From contig JAWKIR010000002.1 in the NCBI GenBank assembly GCA_041394245.1, forward strand, positions 2,294,001 to 2,358,000: DNA of 64,000 nt, given 5' to 3'. Positions 49,280 to 58,072 of this stretch are shown here, piece by piece. Position 1 is the stretch's first letter. Each line of letters starts with the position of its first letter. The notes beneath the pieces were generated by a model, which ran no database searches, was not told where the DNA came from, and was given only the letters and a program-made list of their open reading frames with translations. Source of the DNA: Acidimicrobiales bacterium (GTDB lineage: Bacteria > Actinomycetota > Acidimicrobiia > Acidimicrobiales > Aldehydirespiratoraceae). Made by a program: the position numbers and the translations under genes.

Positions 49280-50482
49280 GTGGACCTGTCGCCGACCGCC
49301 GAACAAGAGGCATTCCGCGCCGAATGCCGTTCCTGGCTGACCGAGAACCTCCCGTGGGAGTACGGCGTCGGCCTGCCGCCGCTGTTCGACGACCTGGCCG
49401 AAGAGGTCGCGTTTCTCCGGGGCTGGCAGCGCCGGCTCGCCGAGGCCGGGTTCGTCGGCGTCACCTGGCCCCGCGAGTTCGGCGGCAGGGACGCCACACC
49501 CCTGCACCACTACATCGTGCAGGAGGAACTCGCCCGCGCCCGCGCCCCCGAGATGGTCGGCCGGATCGGCGTCAACCTGGTCGGTCCGACCCTGCTGGCC
49601 CACGGCACCGAAGAGCAGAAGCAACGCTGGCTCCCGAGCATCCTCGACGCCGACCAGCTGTTCTGTCAGCTGTTCTCCGAACCCGACGCCGGCTCCGACC
49701 TCGCCGCGGTCTCGACCCGGGCGACGAAGGTCGACGGCGGATGGGAGCTCCACGGACAGAAGGTGTGGACGTCCTACGCCCAGTTCGCCGACTGGGGGCT
49801 GTGCCTCGCCCGTACCGACCCCGAGGCGTCGAAGAACAAGGGCATCTCCGCCTTCATGGTCGACATGCGAGCGCCGGGGATCGACATCCGACCCCTCCGC
49901 CAGATCACCGACGAGTCCGACTTCAACGAGGTGTTCTTCGACGCGACCTTCGTGCCCGACGACCAACTGATCGGCCCGCTCCACGGCGGCTGGGCGGTGT
50001 CGGGCTCGACGCTCACCCACGAACGCGGCACCAATCCCCGCCAGCTCGTCATCCACACCCAACTCCTCGACGAGCTCTTCCGGCTGGCCGTCGAGCGCGG
50101 CGTCGCGACCGAGCCCCGAACCGAGCAGGCGCTGGCCCAAGCGTTCGTCGAGCTCCGGCTGTTCCAGCTCCAGAACTGGCGCTCGCTGAGTCGCCTCCAG
50201 CACGGCCGCGAGCTCGGCGCCGAAGCGGCGACGGCGAAGCTCTACTGGAGCGAGATGAGCCAGCGATTCCACCACACGGCGATGGAGGTCCTCGGCGACG
50301 AGTCGTCCCTCTGGCGCGGCGCGGCGCACAACCCCGCCGACGGCCGGTGGCAACGATCGTGGCTCTACTACCGAGCCGCGTCGATCTTCGCCGGTACCAA
50401 CGAGATCCAGCGCAACATCATCGGCGAGCGCACCCTCGGCCTTCCCCGCGAGCCACGCCCACCTGCAAGCATGGGCAGATGA
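49280..50482 (+). CDS. Acyl-CoA dehydrogenase
   Basis: The 400-residue dehydrogenase has FCQLFSEPDAGSDLAAVSTR, GQKVWTSYAQFADWGLCLAR, and IFAGTNEIQRNIIGERTLGL. It is close in text to the 38159-39322 protein, so the two are paralogues. Gly-Thr at the usual catalytic Glu site suggests it works as one subunit of a heteromer, perhaps with the divergent 48163-49212 product. It starts the operon that continues with enoyl-CoA hydratase and CoA transferase (ATGA and GTGA overlaps). The GTG at 49280 matches the family N-terminus MDLSPTAEQE. Confidence 0.9.
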   Translation: MDLSPTAEQEAFRAECRSWLTENLPWEYGVGLPPLFDDLAEEVAFLRGWQRRLAEAGFVGVTWPREFGGRDATPLHHYIVQEELARARAPEMVGRIGVNLVGPTLLAHGTEEQKQRWLPSILDADQLFCQLFSEPDAGSDLAAVSTRATKVDGGWELHGQKVWTSYAQFADWGLCLARTDPEASKNKGISAFMVDMRAPGIDIRPLRQITDESDFNEVFFDATFVPDDQLIGPLHGGWAVSGSTLTHERGTNPRQLVIHTQLLDELFRLAVERGVATEPRTEQALAQAFVELRLFQLQNWRSLSRLQHGRELGAEAATAKLYWSEMSQRFHHTAMEVLGDESSLWRGAAHNPADGRWQRSWLYYRAASIFAGTNEIQRNIIGERTLGLPREPRPPASMGR

Positions 50483-51312
50483 ACGAGTTCCACACGATCA
50501 CCTACGCCGTTTCCGACGCGGTGTGCACGATCACCCTCGACCGCCCCGAGGTCGCCAACGCCCAGAACACGGCGATGATCGACGAGCTCGACGCGGCCCT
50601 CGACCTCGCCGACGCCGACGACGCGGTGCGGGTAGTGATCCTGGCCGGCAACGGCAAGCACTGGTCGGCCGGCCACGACCTCAAGGCCCTCGTCGGCGAC
50701 ACCGAACCCGACGAGTGGCGGCTGATGCGCGAGACACCCGAGGGCAAATGGCACCACGAGAAGACCATGTACTTCGACAAGTGCCTGCGGCTGCGCGACT
50801 TCCGCAAGCCGACCATCGCCGCCGTGCAGGGCAAGTGCATCGCGGCCGGGGTGATGCTCGCCTGCATGTGCGACCTCATCGTGGCGAGCGACGACGCATC
50901 GTTCCAGAACCCGGTGCTGCGCATGACGGGCGCCGCCGTGGAGATCCTCGTGGAACCGTGGGAGATGCCGGCCCGCAAGGCGAAGGAGTTCCTCCTCGCG
51001 GCCGAGACGTTCAGCGCCCAGGAGGCCGAGCGGCTCGGCATGGTCAACCGGGTCGTGCCCCGCGACGAACTCGCATCGGCCGCCACCGAACTCGCGGCCC
51101 GCATCGCCCTGGTGCCGCCCACCACCGCCCAGGTGGTGAAGCGGTCGATCAACAAGACGCTCGATCTCCAGGGCCAGCGCGATTCGTGGGACTACCACTT
51201 CCAGGCGCATCACTGGATGCACAACACCGCCACCGCGCTCGACGCGCTCGAGGCCCGCAAGGCGAAGGGGTCCATGAAGGAAGTCTTTGCCGAGCATCGC
51301 GACGACTCGTGA
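50479..51312 (+). CDS. Enoyl-CoA hydratase/isomerase-family protein
   Basis: The 277-residue crotonase-fold protein has ITLDRPEVANAQNTAMIDEL, the oxyanion-hole segments SAGHDLKAL and KCIAAGVMLACMCDLIVASD, and the C-terminal trimer helix. The oxyanion-hole glycines are partly replaced (IAAGVM in place of AxGGG), so the exact reaction (hydration, isomerisation or hydrolysis) is open. It overlaps the preceding acyl-CoA dehydrogenase and the following CoA transferase by 4 bp each, making a tightly coupled three-gene operon for one acyl-CoA substrate. Confidence 0.9.
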   Translation: MNEFHTITYAVSDAVCTITLDRPEVANAQNTAMIDELDAALDLADADDAVRVVILAGNGKHWSAGHDLKALVGDTEPDEWRLMRETPEGKWHHEKTMYFDKCLRLRDFRKPTIAAVQGKCIAAGVMLACMCDLIVASDDASFQNPVLRMTGAAVEILVEPWEMPARKAKEFLLAAETFSAQEAERLGMVNRVVPRDELASAATELAARIALVPPTTAQVVKRSINKTLDLQGQRDSWDYHFQAHHWMHNTATALDALEARKAKGSMKEVFAEHRDDS

Positions 51313-52508
51313 GACGGCCGCTCGAGGGCCTGCGGGTGCTCGACCTGGGCACGCGCATCGCCGCGCCGTTCTGTGCCGGCCTGCTCGGTGAGCAGGGCGC
51401 CGAGGTCATCAAGATCGAGCAGCCGCAGGGGGGCGACCCGATGCGGGAGCTCGGCCCGTTCGTCGAGACCGACGACGGCCCGTATTCGCTCTACTGGGCG
51501 GTCGAGGGTCGGGGCCGCAAGTCGGTCACCCTCGATCTTCGCAAACCGGAGGGCCAGGAACTCTTCCGTCGCCTCGCCGCCGCGAGCGATGTCGTGTGCG
51601 AGAACTTCCGGCCGGGGACGCTCGAACGCTGGAACATCGACCCGAGCCGACTCGACCCCAAGACGGTGACGGTGCGTATCAGCGTGTTCGGTCAGGACGG
51701 ACCCAAGTCGCTGCGACCGGGCCTCGACCGCAACGGCGTCGCCTACGGCGGCCTCCTGCATCTGACCGGTGAGCCCGACCGTCCTCCGGTGCGGCCCGGC
51801 GTCACGGTCACCGACTACCTGACCGGCGTCTTCGCCGCCCAGGCCGCGCTCGGCCTGCTCTACGAACGCGACGCCCGCGGCACCGGCCAGGGCGGCGTGA
51901 TCGACGCGTACCTCTACGGGTCGGCGCTGCGCATCCTCGAGTGGTCGATCGCCGCCTACGACCGGCTCGGCGTGGTCCGCAACCGCTCGGGCAACCGCCT
52001 CGAACACTCGGCCCCGCTCGACAACTACCCGAGCAAGGACGGCCGCTACGTCTGCATCGTCGCCGCCGCCCAGAACAACTTCGAGCGCCTGTGCGCGGCC
52101 ATGGAACGGCCCGACCTGCTGACCGACGAGCGCTACGCCACGCCGAAGGCGCGGGCCGCCAACAACGACGCCATCAACCAGATCGTGACCGACTGGGCGG
52201 CCGCACTCACCGCCGCAGAGATCGAGGAACGCTGTGTGGCCCACGACGTCCCCGTCGGTACCGCCTACGACGCCGCCGACCTGAGCAACGACGAACACGT
52301 CATCGCCCGCGGCGACATCGTGTCGGTCGACGACCCCGTGATCGGCGCCGTCCGGCAACAGGCGCCGTTCCCCCGCATCGAGGGTCAGATCGTCGAGACA
52401 CCAACCGGGGCACCGCGACTCGGCGCCGACACCGACGAGGTGCTCGGATCCGTCCTCGGCCTCGCCGGCGACGAGATCTCCCGGCTCCGGGCCGAGCGGA
52501 TCATCTAG
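51309..52508 (+). CDS. CaiB/BaiF-family CoA transferase
   Basis: The 399-residue class III CoA transferase has LEGLRVLDLGTRIAAPFCAG, LGEQGAEVIKIEQPQGGDPM, ENFRPGTLERW and an Asp at 140 (RPGLDRNGVAYGGLLHLTGE) at the position of the family's covalent aspartyl intermediate. It moves CoA from a donor thioester to a free acid. It ends the 49280-52508 operon, overlapping the hydratase gene at GTGA. The stop overlaps the convergent Gfo/Idh gene by 4 bp. The substrate is probably the acid handled by the adjacent dehydrogenase and hydratase. Confidence 0.92.
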   Translation: MRRPLEGLRVLDLGTRIAAPFCAGLLGEQGAEVIKIEQPQGGDPMRELGPFVETDDGPYSLYWAVEGRGRKSVTLDLRKPEGQELFRRLAAASDVVCENFRPGTLERWNIDPSRLDPKTVTVRISVFGQDGPKSLRPGLDRNGVAYGGLLHLTGEPDRPPVRPGVTVTDYLTGVFAAQAALGLLYERDARGTGQGGVIDAYLYGSALRILEWSIAAYDRLGVVRNRSGNRLEHSAPLDNYPSKDGRYVCIVAAAQNNFERLCAAMERPDLLTDERYATPKARAANNDAINQIVTDWAAALTAAEIEERCVAHDVPVGTAYDAADLSNDEHVIARGDIVSVDDPVIGAVRQQAPFPRIEGQIVETPTGAPRLGADTDEVLGSVLGLAGDEISRLRAERII

Positions 52509-53587
52509 CCCCGGAGGAACTCCGACATCTCGACGACACGCCTCTCGTCGATCGAGCGGTGCGCGGCCGCGCCGATGGCGACGGAGCGCAGGCCGTCGTA
52601 GAGGGTGACCTCAGGTTCGCGGCCCTGGAGGATCGCGTCGCGGAAGTGGAGGTGCTCGAGATACGACGACCCGTCGTGGAATCCCTCGTAGGCGACCGAC
52701 TCGTCGTGCACCTCGTGGGTCTCGACGCTGCCCATCCAGTGCTCGCCCCGCCGCCCGATGCGCACGAGCGGGTGGGGCACGTAGGTCTCGACCTTGCCCA
52801 GTTCGCCGACGACGCTGAGCTGTTCCTGGTCGTGGGTCGCCTCGGCGAACATGCAGAGGTCGAGCATCCCGCGGCCGCCATCGTCGAACTCGACGATGAC
52901 GAAGGCGTTGTCGAGGATGTCGGGCACCTCGCCGTCGTAGACCTCGTCGAGATGGTTGACGTCCTGCGCGCCGCTGGCCATGACCCGCACGGGCTCGCCG
53001 GGCATGATCCGGCACATCAGGTCGAAGAAGTGGCAGGTCTTCTCGACGAGCGTGCCGCCGGTGTTGCGCGAGAAGCGGTTCCAGTCGCCGACCTTCTCCA
53101 GGAAGGGGAACCGGTGTTCGCGGATCGACACCATCCGCGGTTGCCCCACGGCCCCTCCGTCGACCTCGTCGATCAGGCGGGTGATCTGCGGGATGTACCG
53201 GTACTCGAGACCCACCCAGGTGAGCGCGTCGCGACCCTCGGCGAGGTCGAGCACGGTGTAGCAGTCGTCGACGGTCGTGCAGAGCGGCTTCTCGACCAAC
53301 ACGTGCAGATCCGTCGCCAGGAGATCGGTCAACACGTCGATGTGGGTCATGTTGGGCGACGCCAGCACCACGACGTCGCACACCCCGTCGGCGATGAGTT
53401 GCCTGTGATCGTCGTAGACCGTCGCACCCGGCGCGAGCGCCGACGCGGTCTCCCGACTGCCCGGGTGAGGATCGGCCAACGCCGTGATCTCGACCCCGTC
53501 GATGTGGAGCAGGTTGTTGAGGTGTTCGACCCCCATCATCCCCGTGCCGATGATGCCGTAGCGCAGTTCCGCAGAGTCCATGGCCAT
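52505..53587 (-). CDS. Gfo/Idh/MocA-family NAD(P)-dependent oxidoreductase
   Basis: The 360-residue enzyme has the N-terminal Rossmann GIIGTGMMGVEHLNNLL, the EKPLCTTVDDC catalytic strand (Lys of the EKP motif) and the C-terminal alpha/beta domain with NTGGTLVEKTCHFFDLMCRI. The family oxidises or epimerises sugars, inositols and related polyols. It starts at ATG 53587 (ATG 53581 also possible) and is divergent from an aldo/keto reductase with 21 bp between. The pair may act on the same carbonyl/polyol compound, but the substrate is unknown. Confidence 0.88.
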   Translation of the reverse strand: MAMDSAELRYGIIGTGMMGVEHLNNLLHIDGVEITALADPHPGSRETASALAPGATVYDDHRQLIADGVCDVVVLASPNMTHIDVLTDLLATDLHVLVEKPLCTTVDDCYTVLDLAEGRDALTWVGLEYRYIPQITRLIDEVDGGAVGQPRMVSIREHRFPFLEKVGDWNRFSRNTGGTLVEKTCHFFDLMCRIMPGEPVRVMASGAQDVNHLDEVYDGEVPDILDNAFVIVEFDDGGRGMLDLCMFAEATHDQEQLSVVGELGKVETYVPHPLVRIGRRGEHWMGSVETHEVHDESVAYEGFHDGSSYLEHLHFRDAILQGREPEVTLYDGLRSVAIGAAAHRSIDERRVVEMSEFLRG

Positions 53588-53595
53588 GAGTTGAC

Positions 53596-53601
53596 TAGCT
53601 T
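53596..53601 (+). promoter_or_regulatory. Putative -10 box TAGCTT, leaderless start of the aldo/keto reductase gene
   Basis: It ends exactly 7 nt before the ATG at 53609, within a 21-bp divergent gap. Its complement TAAGCT could serve the opposite gene, with a 9-nt spacing. Confidence 0.35.
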
Positions 53602-53608
53602 ACGGGCA

Positions 53609-54511
53609 ATGTCAGAAACGCTCATCAACATCGCGCCACGCCGAATCGGGGGGTTCGAGGTCGGACCGCTCGCATTCGGGTGCTGGCGGTTCACCACCGA
53701 CTCGGTCGACGATGCCCGCGGCCTCATCGAGACGGCGCTCGACCTCGGGATGAACCTGGTCGACAACGCCGACGTCTACGGATTCGACTGGGGCGGCTCC
53801 GGTTTCGGGGCCAACGAGAAGCTCCTCGGCGAGGTGCTCGCGTCGGCGCCGGCGCTGCGCGACCGCATGGTGCTCGCCACCAAGGGCGGCATCGCGCCGC
53901 CGACCCCCTACGACTCGAGCGCCGCCTATCTCGAGGCCGCCTGCGAGGCGAGCCTTCGCCGCCTGCAGACCGACGTGATCGATCTCTACCAGATCCACCG
54001 ACCCGACATGTTCGCCCACCCCGCCCAGGTGGCCGCGGTGCTCGCCTCGCTGCGCGAGAAGGGCAAGATCCGAGAGGTCGGCATCTCCAACCACACGCCC
54101 GCCCAACACGAGGCCCTCGTCGCCCATCTGCCGTTCCCACTGGCGACGACACAACCGGAGTACTCCCCCGCCGTGCTCGATCCGCTGCGTGACGGCACGT
54201 TCGACCTGTGCATGCGCGACGGTGTCGTGCCCCTGGCCTGGAGTCCGCTCGGGGGTGGACGCCTGATCAGCGGCGAGGGTGTGCGTCCCGAGCTGATCAC
54301 CCTGCTCGACGAGCTGGCCGAACGCGAGGGCGTCGACCGCGCCGCCATCTGCATCGCGTTCGTGCTCGCTCATCCCTCGGCCCCGGTCGCGATTCTCGGC
54401 ACCCAGACCCCGGCCCGACTCGATGCGGCGACGACCGCGCTGACGGTGACACTCGACCGCAACGACGTCTACGCCATCATCCAAGCGAGCGAAGGAGTGC
54501 CGCTCCCGTGA
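53609..54511 (+). CDS. Aldo/keto reductase
   Basis: The 300-residue TIM-barrel NADPH reductase has GPLAFGCWRFT, the catalytic Asp-Tyr in LVDNADVYGFDWGGSGFGAN, catalytic Lys in MVLATKGG, and DLYQIHRPD. The family reduces aldehydes and ketones or runs in reverse. It shares a 4-bp GTGA-type overlap with the following LLM monooxygenase. It is divergent from the Gfo/Idh gene. A role in processing a carbonyl made by the LLM enzyme is plausible. Confidence 0.9.
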   Translation: MSETLINIAPRRIGGFEVGPLAFGCWRFTTDSVDDARGLIETALDLGMNLVDNADVYGFDWGGSGFGANEKLLGEVLASAPALRDRMVLATKGGIAPPTPYDSSAAYLEAACEASLRRLQTDVIDLYQIHRPDMFAHPAQVAAVLASLREKGKIREVGISNHTPAQHEALVAHLPFPLATTQPEYSPAVLDPLRDGTFDLCMRDGVVPLAWSPLGGGRLISGEGVRPELITLLDELAEREGVDRAAICIAFVLAHPSAPVAILGTQTPARLDAATTALTVTLDRNDVYAIIQASEGVPLP

Positions 54512-55599
54512 ACGCCACCAACGAGCCCGTCGAGATCTCCTGGTTCTCGGCCCTGTGCGACGACGACTACGAGTTCCTCGGCGTACCCGACGACTCCCTG
54601 AAGAGCTCGTGGAACCATTGCCGCGACATCGTGCAGACCGCCGACCGCAACGGCTTCGACAACATCCTCCTGCCCTCCGGCTACCAGCTCGGCATCGACT
54701 CGACGGCGTTCGCCGCCGGCATCGCGACCCATACCGACCGGATCCATCTGCTGCTCGCCGTGCGCATCGGCGAGATGTGGCTCCCTCAGCTGGCCCGTCA
54801 GCTCGCCACCATCGATCAGATGGCCGGCGGCCGGCTGACGATCAACATCATCAGCTCCGACATGCCCGGCCAGTCGCTCGACTCCGAGCCCCGCTACCGC
54901 CGCACCGTCGAGTACATGCACGGCCTCCGCGCCCTGCTCGACGGCGGCCGGTTGGAGGCCCACGGCGAGTTCGTCGATTTCGATCTCGATCCGCCCCGCA
55001 TCGCCACCGTGAACCCGGGCTGCCCGCCGATGTACTTCGGTGGGTTCTCGGAAGCGGCGAAAGAGTGCGCGGCCGAAGCTGCCGACGTGTTCCTCACCTG
55101 GCCCGACACCGTTGCCGCGGTGGGCGAGACCATCGACGACATGCGGGCCCGGGCCACGCGCTTCGATCGCACGCTGCGCTACGGACTACGGGCCCACATG
55201 ATCGTGCGCGAGACCGAGGCCGAAGCCCGGGCCGCCGCCGATCGGCTGATCTCGAAGCTCGATGCCGACACCGGCGAGGCCATCCGCCAGAAGTCGCTCG
55301 ACACCGCCTCGGTCGGCGTGTCGCGCCAGTCGGAGCTGCGGGAAGCCGCCGACGACGACGGCTACGCCGAGGCCAACCTGTGGACCGGCGTCGGCCGGGC
55401 TCGCAGCGGTGCCGGCGCGGCGATCGTCGGCGACCCCGACCAGGTCGTCGCCAAGCTGCGCGCCTATCAGAGCGTCGGTGTCGATGCCTTCATCCTGTCG
55501 GGCTACACCCACATCGCGGAGTGCGACCTCGTGGCCGAGCACGTGCTCCCGGCCATCGACCACGCCCCGCTCAAGCCGCGTTTCCAGCCCGGCGTCTAG
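54508..55599 (+). CDS. SsuD-like luciferase-family flavin monooxygenase
   Basis: The 363-residue protein resembles FMNH2-dependent alkanesulfonate/dibenzothiophene-type monooxygenases: VEISWFSALCDDDYEF, NILLPSGYQLGIDSTAFAAG, the flavin-loop ATIDQMAGGRLTINIISSDM, and the late GDPDQVVAKLRAYQSVGVDA. These release sulfite or an aldehyde from a substrate using reduced flavin. No flavin reductase is adjacent. It differs from the three LLM proteins of the ureide island. The GTG at 54508 overlaps the aldo/keto reductase stop. Converging with the thiolase gene, the stops overlap by 4 bp. Confidence 0.88.
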   Translation: MNATNEPVEISWFSALCDDDYEFLGVPDDSLKSSWNHCRDIVQTADRNGFDNILLPSGYQLGIDSTAFAAGIATHTDRIHLLLAVRIGEMWLPQLARQLATIDQMAGGRLTINIISSDMPGQSLDSEPRYRRTVEYMHGLRALLDGGRLEAHGEFVDFDLDPPRIATVNPGCPPMYFGGFSEAAKECAAEAADVFLTWPDTVAAVGETIDDMRARATRFDRTLRYGLRAHMIVRETEAEARAAADRLISKLDADTGEAIRQKSLDTASVGVSRQSELREAADDDGYAEANLWTGVGRARSGAGAAIVGDPDQVVAKLRAYQSVGVDAFILSGYTHIAECDLVAEHVLPAIDHAPLKPRFQPGV

Positions 55600-56771
55600 C
55601 CCAAGCGCTGGATCAGCGTGCCGGTGCCGAGTCCGCCACCGCAGCACATGGAGATCAGCCCCCACTCCCCGTCGGTCCGCTCCAGCTCGTGGAGGGTCTT
55701 GGTGGTGAGGATGCAGCCGGTGCCGCCGAGCGGGTGACCCAGGGCGATGGCGCCGCCGTTGGGGTTCGTCTTCTCGAGATCGGCGCCGGTGGCCTTGGCC
55801 CAGGCGAGCACCACCGACGCGAACGCCTCGTTGACCTCGAACACGTCGACGTCGTCGATCGAGATGCCCTCTCGGCTGAGCACCCGCTCGGTCGCCGGGA
55901 TGGGGCCTTCGAGCATCAGGACGGGATCGCAGCCGACGAGCGCGGTCTGGGCCACTCGGGCCCTGGGCTTCAGGCCGAGCTCGGCCGCCTTCTCGGCCGA
56001 CATCAGCAGCACCGCGGCGGCCCCGTCGGAGATCTGTGATGACGAGCCGGCGGTGTGGATGCCGTCCTCACGGGCGACGGGCTTGAGCTTGGCCAGCGCC
56101 TCGAGGCTCGTGTCGCGCGGCACCTCGTCGCGGGCGAACTCGACGGTCTCGCCGGTCTTGTTGCCCTCGTCGTCGACCACCACGGCCTGCACGGGGACGA
56201 TCTGGGTCTCGAAGCGGCCCTCGTCGCGGGCCCGGGCGGCCCGTTCCTGCGACTCGAGACCGAACGCGTCGGTGTCGTCGCGTGTGATGCCGTACTTCGT
56301 GGCGATCCGCTCCGCCCCCTCGAACTGCGAGGTGAACTCGTAGTGCTCGAAATAGCTGCGGCTGACCGGACGGCCGGGGCCGTTGGCGGTGTTGGACCCA
56401 ACCGGCAACATCGTCATGACTTCGACCCCGCAGGCGAGGACCACGTCCTCCACGCCCGAGGCGATCAGCGAGTAGCCGAGGTTCACCGCGTGCTGCGAAG
56501 AGCCACACTGCGAGTCGACCGTGGAGCACGCGGTGTTCTCGTCACCCCCGTGGCTGAGCCAGGCGGTGCGGGTGATGTTCATGCCCTGTGCACCGATCTG
56601 GTTGATGCAGCCGCCGACGACCTGGCCGACGTCGCTCGAGTCGACCCCGGCCCGTTCCAGACAGGCCATCTGCACCGGCCCCAGAAGGTCCGCCGGATGG
56701 GTGTGGCCGAGGGTGCCGTTCTTCTTCCCCACGGCGGAACGGACGGCTTCGACGATGACGACTTCGGTCAT
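55596..56771 (-). CDS. fadA: Acetyl-CoA acetyltransferase/thiolase
   Basis: The 391-residue thiolase has nucleophile Cys89 (ACSTVDSQCGSSQHAV), NPNGGAIALGHPLGGTGC with the catalytic His, and the second Cys in SMCCGGGLGTG. It cleaves 3-ketoacyl-CoA to acetyl-CoA and a shortened acyl-CoA, or runs condensation. AGGAG sits 9 nt before the ATG at 56771. It is divergent from the diiron protein at 56857. The CTGDGM-type Cys contexts fit the degradative (FadA-like) branch, probably completing beta-oxidation by the acyl-CoA enzymes encoded nearby. Confidence 0.92.
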   Translation of the reverse strand: MTEVVIVEAVRSAVGKKNGTLGHTHPADLLGPVQMACLERAGVDSSDVGQVVGGCINQIGAQGMNITRTAWLSHGGDENTACSTVDSQCGSSQHAVNLGYSLIASGVEDVVLACGVEVMTMLPVGSNTANGPGRPVSRSYFEHYEFTSQFEGAERIATKYGITRDDTDAFGLESQERAARARDEGRFETQIVPVQAVVVDDEGNKTGETVEFARDEVPRDTSLEALAKLKPVAREDGIHTAGSSSQISDGAAAVLLMSAEKAAELGLKPRARVAQTALVGCDPVLMLEGPIPATERVLSREGISIDDVDVFEVNEAFASVVLAWAKATGADLEKTNPNGGAIALGHPLGGTGCILTTKTLHELERTDGEWGLISMCCGGGLGTGTLIQRLG

Positions 56772-56843
56772 TTGCAGATCTCCTGGAACGGGCGGTGCTC
56801 CAGCGTGATCCGCCATCCGCTCGAACGCAACCCGGATGCGTCG

Positions 56844-56849
56844 TACGCT
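56844..56849 (+). promoter_or_regulatory. Putative -10 box TACGCT, leaderless start of the diiron protein gene
   Basis: It ends exactly 7 nt before the ATG at 56857 and favours that start over the in-frame ATG at 56836. Confidence 0.35.
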
Positions 56850-56856
56850 TGCCCCC

Positions 56857-57957
56857 ATGACCGATGTGGAAGCGCGCCGCGACGCGGACATGAACGCCGA
56901 CATCAAGCTGATCACCGACAACGCCGATCGCATCTTCTCCTGGAAGTACGACCGGGAACGCGACCAGCTGGTCACCCTCTACAACAAGGCGATGGCGTCG
57001 CAGTGGGACTCGGTCAACGATCTCGACTGGGCGACCGATGTCGACCCCGACTATCTCGTCCACACCACCCAGAAGGACAACGTCACGGTTGCCCTCGCCC
57101 GGGCCGCGAAGGACCTCCCCGGATCGCCCTTCGCGAACTGGAGCGACACGGAGTTCGACCAGCTCGCCATCGAGTCGCTCAAGGCCACGCTCAGCCAGTT
57201 CATGCACGGCGAGCAGGGGGCGATGATGGTCGCGGCCAAGATCGTCGAGACGGTGCCGTGGATCGACGCCAAGTACTACGCGGCCACCCAGACGATGGAC
57301 GAGGCCCGCCACACCGAGGTCTTCGCCAAGTACCTCCACACCAAGCTCGGCGACGCCTACCCGATGAGCCCGTACCTCGAAGAGCAGATCCAGGTGCTCG
57401 TGGAGGACAGCCGGTGGGACATCGCGTACCTCGGCATGCAGATCATCATCGAGTCGCTGGCCCTCGCCGCCTTCGGGCAGATGCTGCGGGTCACCGAGGA
57501 GCCCCTGTTGCGCAAGCTGCTGCGCTACGTGCTGAGCGACGAGGCCCGCCACGTCGCCTTCGGCATCCTGTCGCTGGGCGAGTACTACGAGAACCTCACC
57601 TCGGCCGAACTGCTCGACCGCCAGGAGTTCATGGCCGAGAACACGATCCGCAACCGCACGCGGTCGACCACCCCCGAGATCTGGGAACGCATGGGCGTGT
57701 CGGCCGACGTGGCCCGACCCTTCCTGTTGGAGGCGGCCCAGACGCTGGACTCGTCGATGTTCACCACCTTCCAGCACGGCTTCTTCGCCAAGCTGGTGCC
57801 CAACACCCGTCGCCTCGGCCTGCTCGACGCCAACGACGGCTTGCTGCGCCGCCAGTGGGGCGAGGCCGGTCTGATGGAATACGAGTTCGCCGACTCGACC
57901 GCCGAGGACTACGAGGCCTACGACGCCGTCGCCGCCGACCGGGCTGCCACAGGCTGA
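56857..57957 (+). CDS. Ferritin-like diiron protein (R2/oxygenase-like)
   Basis: The 366-residue all-helical protein has ferritin-like diiron motifs: EQGAMMVAAKIV, DEARHTEVFAKYL (first ExxH) and, later, SDEARHVAFGIL (second ExxH). This pattern is that of ribonucleotide-reductase R2-like and AurF-like oxygenases. It could oxygenate a lipid or amine substrate. There is no radical-type R1 partner nearby. It stands alone, rightward, between the thiolase and the DUF222 pseudogene. Confidence 0.85.
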   Translation: MTDVEARRDADMNADIKLITDNADRIFSWKYDRERDQLVTLYNKAMASQWDSVNDLDWATDVDPDYLVHTTQKDNVTVALARAAKDLPGSPFANWSDTEFDQLAIESLKATLSQFMHGEQGAMMVAAKIVETVPWIDAKYYAATQTMDEARHTEVFAKYLHTKLGDAYPMSPYLEEQIQVLVEDSRWDIAYLGMQIIIESLALAAFGQMLRVTEEPLLRKLLRYVLSDEARHVAFGILSLGEYYENLTSAELLDRQEFMAENTIRNRTRSTTPEIWERMGVSADVARPFLLEAAQTLDSSMFTTFQHGFFAKLVPNTRRLGLLDANDGLLRRQWGEAGLMEYEFADSTAEDYEAYDAVAADRAATG

Positions 57958-58052
57958 GTCGGCTGATCGCAGCCGGGCCCGTCTGTGTCGCGGTGACGAC
58001 GTCTGCGTCGAGCTCGACTATTCAACTTGATCTGACTGTCACAGGGGTGGCG

Positions 58053-58072
58053 TAGTATCGAACGTATGTTCG
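58053..58072 (+). promoter_or_regulatory. -10 box TAGTAT with LexA SOS box over the DUF222 start
   Basis: TAGTAT (58053-58058) is 7 nt from the ATG at 58066. CGAAC-GTAT-GTTCG (58059-58072) is a perfect SOS-box core that contains the ATG itself. LexA binding would block both promoter exit and start. Confidence 0.85.

Noticed and set aside
51941..54511. 856-codon rightward frame spanning the CoA transferase end, Gfo/Idh region and aldo/keto reductase
   Set aside because: Only the part from ATG 53609 is a real protein; the rest is antisense to Gfo/Idh or out of frame with the CoA transferase.
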